Positions 49,701 through 62,500 of a DNA stretch of 64,000 nucleotides are shown piece by piece. The stretch's first letter is position 1. Every line of letters starts with the position of its first letter. The position numbers were made by a program, and so were the translations under genes. Source of the DNA: Tigriopus japonicus. Lineage: Eukaryota; Arthropoda; Copepoda; Harpacticoida; Harpacticidae. The stretch is from positions 2,716,803-2,780,802 of the forward strand of contig CM021314.1 of NCBI GenBank assembly GCA_010645155.1. The letters are read 5' to 3'. The notes under the pieces are model-generated. The model had not been told where the DNA came from, did no database searches, and was given only the letters and a program-made list of their open reading frames with translations.

Positions 49701-52407
49701 AAACGGTCGTTTGTCCTCATTTCAAACAAGTTGAGGTGTCTTTGAACTTTGCACCATTGAGGAGTTTTAAGTTGGCTACCAAACAGTTTTAGTTTTAGTC
49801 ACTTCTTCATTTTTCTCTTAGGACAAGTTAATGATCAAAACAAAAATGACTGGTAGGAGTGAACAGTTTTGTTTTCGTTGGAAATAAACAAAATGGACTT
49901 GAAAAAAGCGAGTTATTGCGTTCTCATTTATTGCGTAAATCTAATGTCTCCAATTTTCTTTCGAGCTCTTCTGTCTTTTTCTTAGTATATGAACTTGGAT
50001 CGAAATAGAGAATATTCTTCAACATTTAAGAGTAAGCTGCTTCCTGCTTTGTCCCGGATTTTATTTTATTTAATTTCTTTTCACCGAGAAAATATGACTC
50101 AAATAAGCAAGCAAAACATACTTTGTCGCTCTCATCAGTTCCCATTGTTTCCCTCTTTGCTTCAGGACTCAGGAAAAGAAGACCAAGTCTACTTTGCTTC
50201 ACTTCATGTGTGATGTGGAATATTGCCTAAAATGTTTGCTCAAGAGATCCTTTTCCTTAAGGAACTCTCACTTCTCTTCCTTTCGACTAGTGATAAGTCG
50301 GCTAATCATTTCTAGTGTTTGAACTCGAAACTTGAGCCCCTTTTTGAATCATGTTAATTATTATTTTGGAATCATACGGATGCAACAAGTGTTTTACTTA
50401 TACGGCATAGAGTGTTTCTATTGAGAGATGATTGTTTTCAATAGCCCAGAAAAACACTGTTCTGACACGTACCTTACGCCTCGTCAACTACAGCTAAATT
50501 TGCGTTCGGGAATTTGCTTCGTACTTTGCGATTCCGGACTTTCCCGTTCATCACTACTCCGTTTCTTTACGAGTACTAGTTGCATCACCTTGAAATTTAA
50601 GCTTCGTAATGTACACTCGATATGCGTTGTTCATTGTTGTATCTACAGTTCTATAGAGACAAAAATGTTCGTGATTCAACCAGCTTGCACTGTGAGTGCG
50701 ATTGGATTTGACCCGATTTGACATTGGCCACATTTAGTTGCGTGATTTAAAGCCGGAATTTGCGATTTCAGGGAGTCAGTGGCAAAATTGCACATTCCAC
50801 TGCTTTGCTAGAATATGAGCAACGCATAATTAACCAAGTCACCTGGCACCCTTGATGTCGGACTGATAAAATGAGCTTAAAGCAAATCTGCACTGACCTA
50901 ACCCGAGTGACAACTGTAGTTGGATCTAGAGTTCTAGATGGATCCAAACAAGTTCCCCAAGAGGAAATAGACAGAGGAGACGGTGTTCATTAGGAGTAAA
51001 CTCACACAGCTCCCACTTCAATAAAAATAGCAGAGGTGCCACAATGATGTACAGTACGTACGTATTCGTTCAACTGGTTGCTCATTCTCACGCAAAGAGG
51101 AGAAAGCCATTGACGACCTTATAAAAGGGGCCAATTACTCAATCTGGTCAGGGACAGGACTTCAAATAAGCTTTGTACTACAGAATGTCGTGAAGAAGTG
51201 AGATTCAGTTTTCTTTTACTGTATGTAATAGGTACATGGCAAAATGTGAAGTCTCATTCACATGAGCAGTCGGAAGAAGATTATAGTTGTGAATCATGAC
51301 AACCAAACTGTTCAATCAATGACTCGACAATTTTTAATCCAACATGCAAAACTGAAAGGTGAAGTTGAAAGAAAACTTACAAAACAATTTGAAATCCAGA
51401 AACTTCAGACAATTTTTGATGGAGGTTTTCTTACATGTTCAGAACTCATTTACGAATGAAGCGATAAGCTTGTTCCATGTTCCTTTGACACATCTGAAAA
51501 GTTTTCTGTCTCCTGATTTTGAAAAAAATGTGCACCTCACATTTTGAAATACTGTTTGCAATTCAATGGGATGCGTGGAGTTTTTTTTTTAAAGTTTGTT
51601 ACTCAAATGTTATTTTGATACTGATTTTCTGGCACAGAAACTAGATCAAACTTGTTTTTCACAACTTTTTCCTTAATTAGGTTTTGCCAAACCGTGTTTA
51701 GGGATATCTTGTCTTAAAAAATATACAAAGGAAAACTCCTGACCTTTTCTTCCGTATTTTTAGCTCATTTTTTATTTATATTTTTAAGATCCAGAATGCC
51801 ATTTATTGAATATAAAGGGACTGAAATGAAATCTAAATATCCTTCATTCAAAAGCACGTCTTTCTGCTGTACTAATATTCGCCTCTTTAATCATCTTCTA
51901 TTTCAAATTTCATTCACTGTTAAGTTTGTTCCGTTGAATTCAATCTCGAGGTTCAACGTCAAGAATAGTTCATAAATGAATAGAAATGTAATGACATTGA
52001 AAGCGACATGACACATGACACACATTAAGGCTTGTACCGAGTTCTCGAATTAGCGTTTTGATTCATGAAAACCCGACTGTGAGCGAACACTTGTGTCGGC
52101 TTCCATCTTTTAACCTAGTCGTTGATAAAACTTCTGAGACACCCATGAGGAATGTTCTGTATCTTGATCTCCGATGCCTGAAAAGGATCTTTCTGAACTG
52201 TCAAGAATCAATTCAAGTTGGGCGTTCTGTCTACACTTCACAAACAGAGGGGATACTTTGTTCCCTGGTTGATCCCTGGGAAGCAATAATGGCTTCATTT
52301 TGTTTAGCTCGTCTCGTCTCGGGTTCCTCGCTTTTTTACTAAGTACAATCGGTTGGAATGAAGCAAAAGAAGAAGTTTGGATGGAATGAAAGGCCGAAAC
52401 TTTTTTC

Positions 52408-52410
<3 letters not shown>
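46781..52410. other. Intergenic region upstream of the GPCR gene, no recognised gene
   Basis: No supported exon. The only identified repeat is at 50689-50915. Confidence 0.45.
50689..50915. repeat. Truncated copy of the 4799-5085 element
   Basis: Matches the reverse complement of the exchanger-intron element through GTGCGATTGGATTTGAC, TTGCGTGATT, GGGAGTCAGTGGCAA, GCACCCTTGATGTC and AAATCTGCACTGACC. The terminal TAGAGGGC sequences are missing. Confidence 0.55.
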
Positions 52411-52439
<29 letters not shown>

Positions 52440-52440
52440 G
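52411..52440 (+). repeat. (CT)n microsatellite
   Basis: About 14 uninterrupted CT units. A (CGAC)n run follows at 53011-53027. Confidence 0.95.
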
Positions 52441-54036
52441 AGCACTCTTTCACGTCAAAAGGATATTTCAAATGTCGCTCAATCTAACCGATCTACTTGG
52501 AAGAGGAGCAAGTGTAGAAATAGGCAGTTGTTGAACTAACTTTTCCCGTCCTCCTTGCTCGTCACGAATGGAAAGATCCCTCGAGATCTCTCCTCTGTAC
52601 TGATGGACCATGGAGAAAGCGTTCTAATGGACATTGTACCATCTCATTGTCCATCTTGCATTGGGATCACTTTAGGTCAGTTTGAAAGGACTTTTAAATA
52701 ATGGACGGACCCACGAGCGATGACTTTTGGGGCCTCGTAGACTCATATGTATAGTGTATTGGAAGTCTGGAATGGTAGTCGTGTCCTTCCTCCTGTCATT
52801 GGGTCCAACTTCTCCTTCTCGATTCAGTCTTTCAGATCTAATCGTCTTTACTCTCTTTTCTTTCTCTCCGTTCCAGGTCTGTTCCATCAAGAGTGGAGAA
52901 AAAGAGAAACCTGGGAACCTGCCTGCATGCGAGACAGATCGTTATAAGGCTTGTTGTTCCTTAGCATTCAAGGGCAACCAAGTGAATCGAACGTGTTTCT
53001 ACGTACCTCTCGACCGACCGACCGACCTTTCGATCGACCGAAAGACCGCACCCACCCTGTCGATTTGTTGCCGATCCCATTGATGTGTCTTTACTGGATT
53101 GACGAGGAAAAAATCAAGCATGAGTGGAAACTGATCGTGAATTTGCAATGACTGTCGCCGACAGACTCGGTTAAAGTGAACCTGTTCGAGACACAAACGA
53201 ACTCAAGCATCGTTCAGAATCGATAGATTTCCTGCCTTCCAACCAGAAGGAGAAACACGTGGACTGAAGCGAGAACTATCTCGTTTGTTCCAATCGACTC
53301 GAGGGAGACACGAAGGCCAAGTCTCGGGTAATTTTGTCCGGGCAAACAAAAGGCTTTCAGAAGACGAAGATTGGACGGTGCTCGAATTGTGACTACTCGG
53401 AGCCAAAGAAGAAGAAAAAGGTGCTTCGTTTCGAGGCGATCCCTACCCTCATCACCCATGATCATCTCAGTTCGCTTGGTTCATTCAGGCAAAGTTAGAT
53501 CCGCCTTTCCGAGGACGAGCCTCTTTTGGTACGGCTAGTTCCAACCTTTGAGTTTGTCCTTCATTTTCTTGGTCCACAAGGAAGGCTTGCAAACGAGTCT
53601 TGCGAGACTCATATCTCTGAATAGGTCTTCACAGATAGGATAACGGAGATAATCGTGAGGAAGACACACTGGGAAAGACACTATCTGTGTACGAACGTGA
53701 AAGAGAGAGAGAAAGAAAGAAAGACATCAGGAAAGAAAAAGTGATCGAGTGAAAGGCACACACCCAAACATCACAGACGACACGAAACTCTACTCGAAAA
53801 GGAGATTGAAGAAGTGGAACGAGAAAGAGCACACTTGATAAGGAAGCCGAGTGATCACCAAACTTTGGTGTCGAGGACGACGATTGCGAAAGAGACCATG
53901 ATGTTTCAAAGTCTGGGATAAGATTGGTTCATTTTGAAGCGCCTGTCAATCGTTGCCGGGAAATGTAAGGGACCTATTCCATTGGGATGGCCCGGACAAG
54001 AGTGGCAACAACTACGAAGAACTGGATACCGGCAAA
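52441..54036 (+). other. 5' flank / probable 5' leader of the GPCR gene
   Basis: GC-richer sequence with purine-rich GA and GAAA runs (53698-53730) leading into the receptor exon. The reading frame is open back to about 53953 but without an ATG, consistent with an untranslated leader in the same exon. The transcription start is not visible. Confidence 0.4.
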
Positions 54037-57000
54037 ATGAGTCTGGTTCCAGTTGGAGGCGGGGGAAGCAAGGGCGGAGGCGGTGGAGGCGGGGCTGCGA
54101 GAGGTGGAGGTACTGGGACCGGTCTGAACGAATTCGAGACCTACCAAGGCCAAGGTCAAAGAAGTGCCTTCCGTATGGCCTCCAATCGGGGTCTACCTCC
54201 CGAAGTGGAGACCAACTTGGAGAGTGGTGCGGCCGAGATGAGCTTATCGTCTACGGCCATGACCGTTCTTGGCAACGAGACCCTTGATCTTGGCACGATT
54301 CCATCCACCCGAGAGAGTGGAGTCTGGGTCCATGGCGATCATCATCATTACACAATGCCACCCACATTCCCCAACGGCTCTCTAGACCTGAATTGGACGT
54401 TTCAGCATGAAGGCGGGAATGGGGCCTCGTACGATCCGACCATGGACATCATGCACGGTGTCAAGTCCACCATTCTCATCCTGATTATCGTGCTGGCCAT
54501 TTTCAGTAACCTATTGGTGGTGATCAGCGTGTTCCGTTACCACAAGCTTCGGCATATCAACAATTACTTCCTCGTGTCTTTAGCAGTGGCCGATTTGTTT
54601 GTGGCCTGTTTCGCCATGACTTTCAATGCATCGGTGGAAATTACGGGTCGTTGGAACTTTGGCTACCGGATATGTGATCTCTGGAACTCGTTGGATGTGC
54701 ACTTCTCCACTGTGTCCACGTTGCATCTCTGTTGTATCAGTGTGGATCGATACTACGCCATCGTCAAGCCTCTCAAGTATACCTCGCACATGACGGTGAA
54801 AGTGGCTTCAATCATGATTGGCATTGCCTGGATCGCTCCCACGCTCATCTCATTTCTGCCCATTTTCTTGGGCTGGTACACGACCAGCCAGCACCAGGAA
54901 TGGCGAAAGACCAATCCCCATGAGTGCATATTCCGCGTGAATAAGCCCTACGCTCTTCTCTCATCGGCCCTGACGTTTTGGGTGCCGGTGGTGGTGATGT
55001 TGTTCATGTATCATCGCATCTACAAGGAGGCCTTGCGACAAAAAGAGGCCATTCGCCGGTCCTCCGTACCTAGTCAGCAGCATCTCATTGTGGATTCAGA
55101 CCAGATTCGCAACAGATTCCAAGAGCTTCAGGCCAATGGCTTCAAGGCTCGGAATGGCATCGCGAGTATGCTTTCAGCCACGGCCAATAAACTGGCCGTG
55201 CCCCACAGTGCTTCAAGATTGTCAGTGAGTAGTCAGGCCGGAGGGAATCATGGCGCGAGCTCCGGCGGCAATAACGGTGCCAATGGAAGTAACACTCACG
55301 CCTCCTCGCCCCCGGGGGAGACTAGAACGAGCTTGGCCCCGCCCAGGATTGTGCCCCCAACCACAGTGATAATCAGTGAGGACGAAGAGAGTGCTCAACC
55401 TCTGCGTTCCAACGAATGTGAAACACAATTTGGCAGTGATACCGTGACCCGTGGCAGTCCTCATCCGGTTGTCAGAGGCATGGGGGCGCCCCGGGCAGCC
55501 TCCTCGGGGTCAAACTCTTTGACCCCGCCGTCTTTGGCTGCACCTTTGAATCCCAATGGCCGCCGGAGGGTGTCCATGGCCAATAGCACCGCTTCGGAAG
55601 GTAAGACCGGATTAGTCTATTTTTACTTTTACAACAACCATCGTTATTATTCCTGCCTTACCTAGGCGACAAAATTTGATAAACAAAGTCAGTCAATTTA
55701 TTTTACAATCTCAAGAAGATGAAGCCTTTGATGAACGAACACCGCTGCTCCTATTTCTGTTGTTTCCTTCCCTGTTTGTTTAAAATTCACCAGATCGAGT
55801 TTTTCGTACACTTTTTGTGCCTCTATTGTTTTCATCACTGAAGCTTCTTTGAACACAGAGACAAATCTGTTTTGGTTTTCTAATCTTGACAGACTCACCG
55901 ATCTTTATCCGTCTTAAAAAAACATATATTTATCCTCAGAATGCTCTCTTTTGTTGGTTTGACCTCACCTTGGGATTCATTTTCATTAGATGGAGAACTT
56001 CAGACAGTTTTAAGTTTCCAACTTCGAGTCGATCGAAGCCAGGGTCATCACGAACCAACCAACCAGCCACGTTCCTCTCCCGCATTCCACGTCCTGCATT
56101 TATTTCCCGTTCGTGTTTGACCACCTTCCCGATATAGTTTGCAGCATTCACAATGTAGACTCTCCATCCACCATGTTTCCACCTTCGAAGCTCAAGTTTC
56201 TTTCCATAAGACCATCTGGATAGAAATCTTGATGGTTGGAGATGGAAGTAGTAGTCAAACTCCCATTAGTTCATCTTCCCACTTCTCTCTTCTTCTTCGT
56301 CTGCTTCTTCTTGTGTGGTGTTCATCTTTCCCTCCTTTGTACTGGAGATTCCACCGTTATTACCACTCTACCCCTACCAATGAAACCAAAGAGCCTTGGC
56401 CCACCGACCCGATGGCCTTGGGATCTAACCTCATTAGAACAACACTGCCCCTGGATCTACGACGACCAGACTCAAATGTAATTGTACGTAATTTCAAAAT
56501 ATTTTGTATTTCATTACTTGCATTTGAAGTCAGAGTGACTGTAACTTGTTTTTCAAAGTTAATCTGTACCTAAACCATCAGTGCAAGATTTGCTATTAAA
56601 TGGTGACCCAGTTACACTGAAAATGTGATCTAAATGCTTTGTTCTACTTGAGTTTATGAGGATGCCCATGATGTTTGCGTGTTTCACTTCCTTCCCAACG
56701 ACTCCCCTAGAATCCCTCAATCTCATACTTGCCCATGAAATGTGTATGCATTCAGAAAGAGTGCCACTATCAGCATTTTGTTCCCCTTCACAGCACTGCT
56801 CAGTTCCACCTCCACCATTCCTCATGAATAATGATCTTAGAAAGACATCATCGACTGCTGGCTCTGAATTATGATACCAAAACGTGGTCTGTTGCTTGCC
56901 CCATAAGAGGATGCTATTATGGTAACCCCATTAATACTAGTGATGTGTTTCGAGTTCAATTTCTAGTAGTGTTACAAGGCATGAGACATAAATTCCGAGT

Positions 57001-59536
57001 CCTAAATGGCAACACTCCCAACTCAAAACACATCATTATTATTATTAAATAGTAAGAAAAAACATGTTTTCAAACAAATCTGTTTCAATCGGAACTCAAA
57101 ATTGACCTCGTGCAAGCAAGACTTGTTTCAAAAAGTTACCCCTCACACATAATGTCAAATTTTTGTCTCGTTGCACCTCCTATTTTGGCTCGGCATCGAA
57201 TTCTGGAATGACCCTCTCAAGCTTGTTTGATCCGATTTCGTCTAAACACTCTGACACATGACAACGGACCTCCTCGATCCCGTCGCTTCTCCGTAATTAC
57301 TGAATTGAGATCTTGAAACAGTAACATTAATCCAAATGGTTGGCTTTTAAAAAGGTCACGTGCCAAGTTCCCTTTGAATGAGATCGACATGCCTTGATTG
57401 AAAGAACGACAATAAGCATGTCAGTCACTCGTGAGCTGTATTCTCTTTATGACATTGTGTTTGGCAAATCCAATATGTTTGGAGACACATAGAAGATTTG
57501 GATTAATCTTGAGATTTGAATGGAATCCATCGCCCTCCTCACATCCAAGATGAAGAAGAAGTCGAGTCAAATATTCATAAGTGGATGGAATCCCGAGGTT
57601 GAAGAATTGAATCCGTGTCTTCAAGATCGCTTTCAATATGAAGAAGGGGGACGAGGCAAAAAAATGGAGCGAAAAATTTCACACGAAGAGGACTCGAGCA
57701 AACTTTTCTAAAGTCACACTCACTCGTCTTTGAAAGAACACCTAAAAAATTCATTCGGAATGAATCCCAAGAAGGATAAACGAAAGGCATCCTCATTTGC
57801 ATCGCGGCATTTCTTTTTAGTGGAAACCACAAGAGCCAGGTGGAACTTGGGTTGGAATCGTCCTTTGATCCATACTTGGCAAACGAACAAGCAAGTTCTC
57901 TTGCCAGACGAAGAAACACAGGATTTATCCTTTCGAGTTCGAAAACGAGGAACTGAGAACGAGCAAATACCCTCGGGGTAAAAAAAAAAAACGAGCAACT
58001 GGGCCCCGAATTGCGATTCGAAATCGATCCTCAGCAAGACTCTGTTCTTGCCTTGACCCGAAATCTGCTCAACTCGTTTTGGCGCAGTGTGTTCGAAGAT
58101 TTGCCCGTCATGCTTGGCTTTTAAAGCTCTTGATGCAGCAAAGTGGAATTTTCACACGCTTCATTTTTCATACGCACGAAGAATCGATATGATAGTTCAT
58201 CGCAAAAAAGTTAGGGGGTAATCAAGGTGTTTAGTGGTTCCAAAATCAAGTGTGATAACAAATATCGAGTATATCAAACTGATTTGGCCTGAAGAAATAT
58301 GTTTTACTGTAGTCAAAAATTTAACGATGCCCCCTCCCCCAATATATAGAGCTTTTATATGTACTGTAGTGCAGCCCATGAGCACATCCTTATTGCCATC
58401 TCATTCACCGCAAGACTCTCTCAAGACTCGCAAATGGACGGACATACTCACTCACTGACTAAATGCTCTAGCTAGCTAGCTCTTTCCCGCAATATCAACA
58501 AATCGAGAGCTCTTGAGGACACCAACATGTGTGCCTGGAGAAATGTTTGTCTATTGGAATGTGCAAGAAAGCACCTCAAATGCACTCAAATGCAGAACTG
58601 ATTACAGGTGTCTCAAATACAAATGTTATTGAACCTTGACCCAGACCATTGGTTTTTGAACTAGGTTGTCTTTGGACTGGAACCACAATGGGTGGTAAAC
58701 TTCTATAACCAGGAGGTCAAGTCCCCCTAATTTTCGTGCTGAAAAAACGTCAGTTTAATAAATAAGGAAATATTCAGACACTTTCTGGACTCTTCACAGT
58801 CATCATTGTGTAAAACAATCATTTCAGCCATGAAGCTATTTTTGTGAGGCACTAGGCAAGTGAAATTTGGCAAAACAGCTTTTGAGCTATTGCAGACACT
58901 TCTTTCCTTGGGCCATGTTGACTATGAATAGTTTTCAAGAGCTCATTTCTGTTGCTTAACAGACAATTACTACATTTGAACCCACACATATTTCTCTCAC
59001 CCTGTTTTTTCTCACGTCTGAAGGTAACCTGGTCAGACTCTCACATGTTTTGAGACACCACAGAATCATCTTGCCTTGTATCTTATTCACCCACTTGCTC
59101 TCTCACACATGGGCACAAACACACCTTTGATCTAGTCTCTCTGTCACTTATAACAGCAATCAGTACAATCTCACTAGGCAAGGGCTTCGTCTGCTGTTCA
59201 TTGGTGGGGTCCGGTTTCTCATCAAAAGTCAACAACACTCAGGGTTCTCATTAGAGTGTGATTGTGTTTCATTTACAAATGCGCCGACTCTTTGACAATG
59301 TTTATTTCACACAATTTAGCGTTCATTCATTTCACTCTCAGGTGCTCACTTCATATCAATCTCTTTTTCCCTCTTTCTCTCTCTCTCCAAGCGCCAATTT
59401 GGGTTTCATTTTGTTACAGAAACAGATATTGGGATCGACCGAGGCAGCCCTTATGGCCTCTTGAACCCAGCCTACCCTCCCGGCGCCATGTCAGTCGTGG
59501 GGGTATGGACCTTGGGCCTTGGCCTTCTAGGAGACA
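54037..59536 (+). CDS. Octopamine beta-type receptor (biogenic amine GPCR), 3'-partial
   Basis: Seven-transmembrane Gs-type receptor for octopamine at the plasma membrane. The start is the ATG at 54037 (context GGCAAAATGA). Exon 1 (54037-55600) encodes 521 aa ending phase 1 at a GTAAGA donor. A Gly-rich N-terminus with N-glycosylation sites (NETL, NGSL, NWTF) precedes TM1 at about residue 145. TM2 has LAVADLFVACFAMTFNASVE. TM3 has SLDVHFSTVSTLHLCCISVD then RYYAIVKP, with the amine-binding Asp and DRY. ECL2 follows IFLGWYTT, and TM5 has ALLSSALTFWVPVVVM with the agonist-binding serines. The third cytoplasmic loop is long and Ser/Gly-rich. A candidate exon 2 (59420-59536) has a strong pyrimidine tract, acceptor TTACAG, donor GTGAGT and the right phase, and continues the loop (TDIGIDRGSPYGLLNPAYPP). 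TM6-TM7 are not in the window. Subtype among Oct-beta receptors is undetermined. Confidence 0.9.
55601..59419 (+). other. Large first intron of the octopamine receptor gene
   Basis: 3.8 kb with no supported exon. Open frames around 56139-56573 and 57520-58037 overlap on both strands and lack recognisable protein. It ends in the pyrimidine-rich acceptor before 59420. Confidence 0.5.
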
Positions 59537-62500
59537 GTGAGTTCCCCAATCAAACCACACAATTCTCACCTTCACTTTCTGCTAGCAGCCTTTTGCTCTT
59601 GTTTTATTTTCCAACACGTTGCTTGGAAAATAGAAATAGATAGATGGATTTTCACATCAGCAAATATCGCATTGTCAGACACTCCAGAGAAAAAAACAAA
59701 TGATAACAGACATTGTTGTTGATGTCATTGTTGCCGTTCTCGTTCTTGTTATTTTGAGTCTTTTATTAATTTTTGATGTCATGCCATTCTCCTCTGGCCG
59801 TTTTGTCATTCCTTGCTCCATCTTCATCATCGTGCAAGTTGTAAAGTGTCACTGAAATGTATCTTGAGTCCTGAAGATTGTTCTGACTGGAAAGAAGAAG
59901 AACTTGATTTAATTTCTGTACCAAAGTGTTCTTCCAGTTTCCTTTGGATGAGGAATCTTGTACAGTTGTATATACATTTTGTCAAGTCACTAGGTCTAAA
60001 AACAAATTTTAAGTAAGATTGGATTGTGATTCCCAGTTTGACAAATCTCTCAAGATGGCAGATCTTTAAACCAGTTCTGTCAAGCTCTCCAATGTTGTTA
60101 CGGAATTTGACCCATATCAGCTAAGGGCAATGTTTTTGAGTTGTCAAATTTTGAACATAAACACTACATTCTTGTTCCAATAAGGGATGGCAAACACAGT
60201 TGTTCACTTTCACTCCATGTCTAATCGGACCACCCACAAGGTCCTTGTGGAACATTGCATTCACGCCAATGCCCTTTTTAGTGCATCAACAACAATCCCT
60301 CATTGTTTTCATTACACTAGTTTGTTTCTCTTTTATGATCATCAAGATGATGATCAGCTTCATCATGGTCAGATCTGCTCATGGATGAGTGAGCAGCTTG
60401 CTCACCAACTGCCCTAATTGATATTTCCAAAACGAGTCTCCATCCATCCACTATTGTTGTTTCGTCCGTCTCTGCAGCTGCTACAACTATGCATTGAGGC
60501 TTCTATTATACATAAATTTCTTTGCATTCAAAGAAACACCATTTGTGTATTTTTTCTCGTCTCGTCTTCCGATCTTGTTGGGCCTTGTCGCCTCCAATTG
60601 TCATTGTACATCATTTCACCATTCAATAAGGATAGAAATGTTCTCTTTGTGAATCCAGGTCCAGGAAACTTTATATATATATATAATCCACATAAATATC
60701 TTCCATATGCCGTCCAATTATTGTCACATGCCAAACTTGTCATAAGAACAACAACAATAACACTAAGGCTCTCCTACAAGCAACTTTCCCCTCCAGTTCC
60801 CCCTTGAGCTATCCAACCATACAATTAAATACCATTCAAAGACCTAATAACACAAAATAGAACACCAAAGACCTATTTTGGCTCTTGGGGCCGGAAAATG
60901 ATGAAGGCCCGGGGGTTTGAATCCCAGGGGGAGGGGAGGAGCAACAACAACAACTACTACTCCAACAACATCAATTACTACTCGTTCAACATACCTGTTT
61001 GCATTCATGTTACATGGACAGAAATTCTGACATCATCGTCGCTAAAATACCCATCCCATTATGATATGGCATGTCCATGTTTTTCCGCATGATTACTTAT
61101 CTGATCCTCATCTCTGATCTGAGAACTCTCTCACTCTCTTGAGTCCTGTTTGTTCGTATGATGAGTGTGAGTCTGTGTATTTTGGTCCAATGATGAGTTT
61201 TCGGTGTCGTCTTGAATTTTCAGGTCAATTTCAGCGTCTGTTCAACTTGCTAGTTGTTCTCCCACTAACTAAACTGATGGGGAATCAAGTCCGGGGATTG
61301 ACGTAGTCTAGGTGACAGGAAACCTTGTTCAACTTCTATCAGGGTTTCAGAGAAGCATCTACTGTACAACAGCAATCGTTTCTCAACATTACAGTGATCA
61401 GTTTGGCCCTCAAAACATGTCCCTGGTTGAAGGTCATCTGTTTCAAGACACTTGTCCACCGATTTTGGGTGTGTCGTCGTAAAGGCTTTCACCTGGAAAA
61501 TTCGATTTTTTTTTTTCAGACTGTACTACTTGTTGGAGTTCATTCAAAAACGAATGGCGTGTTTCAATTCCCTATTTTATCCAGAAAATGACTTTAAGAG
61601 TCACACCGTGAAGTTTGAGGGCGTGAATGCTTTTCAGAATGTCTAAGTGATAACTTTGACAAAATTTCTAAGTGAATGTGAAAACTTTCAGCATGGGCTT
61701 CACATTCTGACAAGTGTTATACGGAGTGTATCCTTTTTTTTTTATTTCTGAAAGGAAGTAGATATACTATGTTCAACAGTCTCTGCCGTGCTCCTGTCAG
61801 CCTTAAGAAAAAGGCTACAACTTCTAAGTCTTCTCCATCCATGTTGACACTGTCTCACATTGACGGTCGTTTCGTGGTTAAAAGTCTTTCAAATATTGGC
61901 AGCCATTCTGCCACAACCTGTCAGTGAATCATTGATGCAAACGAGGCTCAAATTTCCTTGGCAACCAATGCATTATTCCACAGCGTCTCTGTCAGCAGAT
62001 TTGGCCACCGCCCATTATTTATTTGGGCTACACCGGATACTCAGCAGGGACGTGGGCAAGTAATTGGCCTTTTGTTCAGAGTGTCAGAATGTGTCAATTC
62101 CCCTAGCTCATTTCTCGTGTGATTTTTTTCGAGACGTTGGACTCATCAGCCCATCCCGTCCATTTCGGTTTCTTCAAACCCGCTGTGATCAAGATTGATG
62201 AAGCGATACCTTGGGTTTAATTTCGTGCATCGATAGCCATATTGGGAGCTCAAAGATGGGGCGCACACACACACTCATACACACATATATTGCAACCAGA
62301 GTATTAGCATCTCCATAATAGTCCACCGTCATGCCTTTTTGGGAGGCCGCTCTTTGGTATTATTTGGCAATTCTAACTCGCCTCTGTGATACAAAGCCAG
62401 ACACAAAATTTGTCAACATGTGTACTTCGTACAATACCTTACATTCAGATAGCTTGTCTGTGGTGAGCTTTGGTTTTTGCTTCAGAGGAGAAACAAACAC

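Noticed and set aside
52110..52445. 111-codon minus-strand frame beginning with ER repeats
   Set aside because: Its start is the (CT)n microsatellite read backwards; the rest has no family resemblance.
53953..54036. Earlier start of the octopamine receptor at 53953
   Set aside because: The codon there is TTG; the first in-frame ATG with a good context is 54037, so the upstream open frame is treated as leader.
60893..60960. tRNA-like B box GGGTTTGAATCCC
   Set aside because: There is no A box or cloverleaf around it and no second copy in the window.
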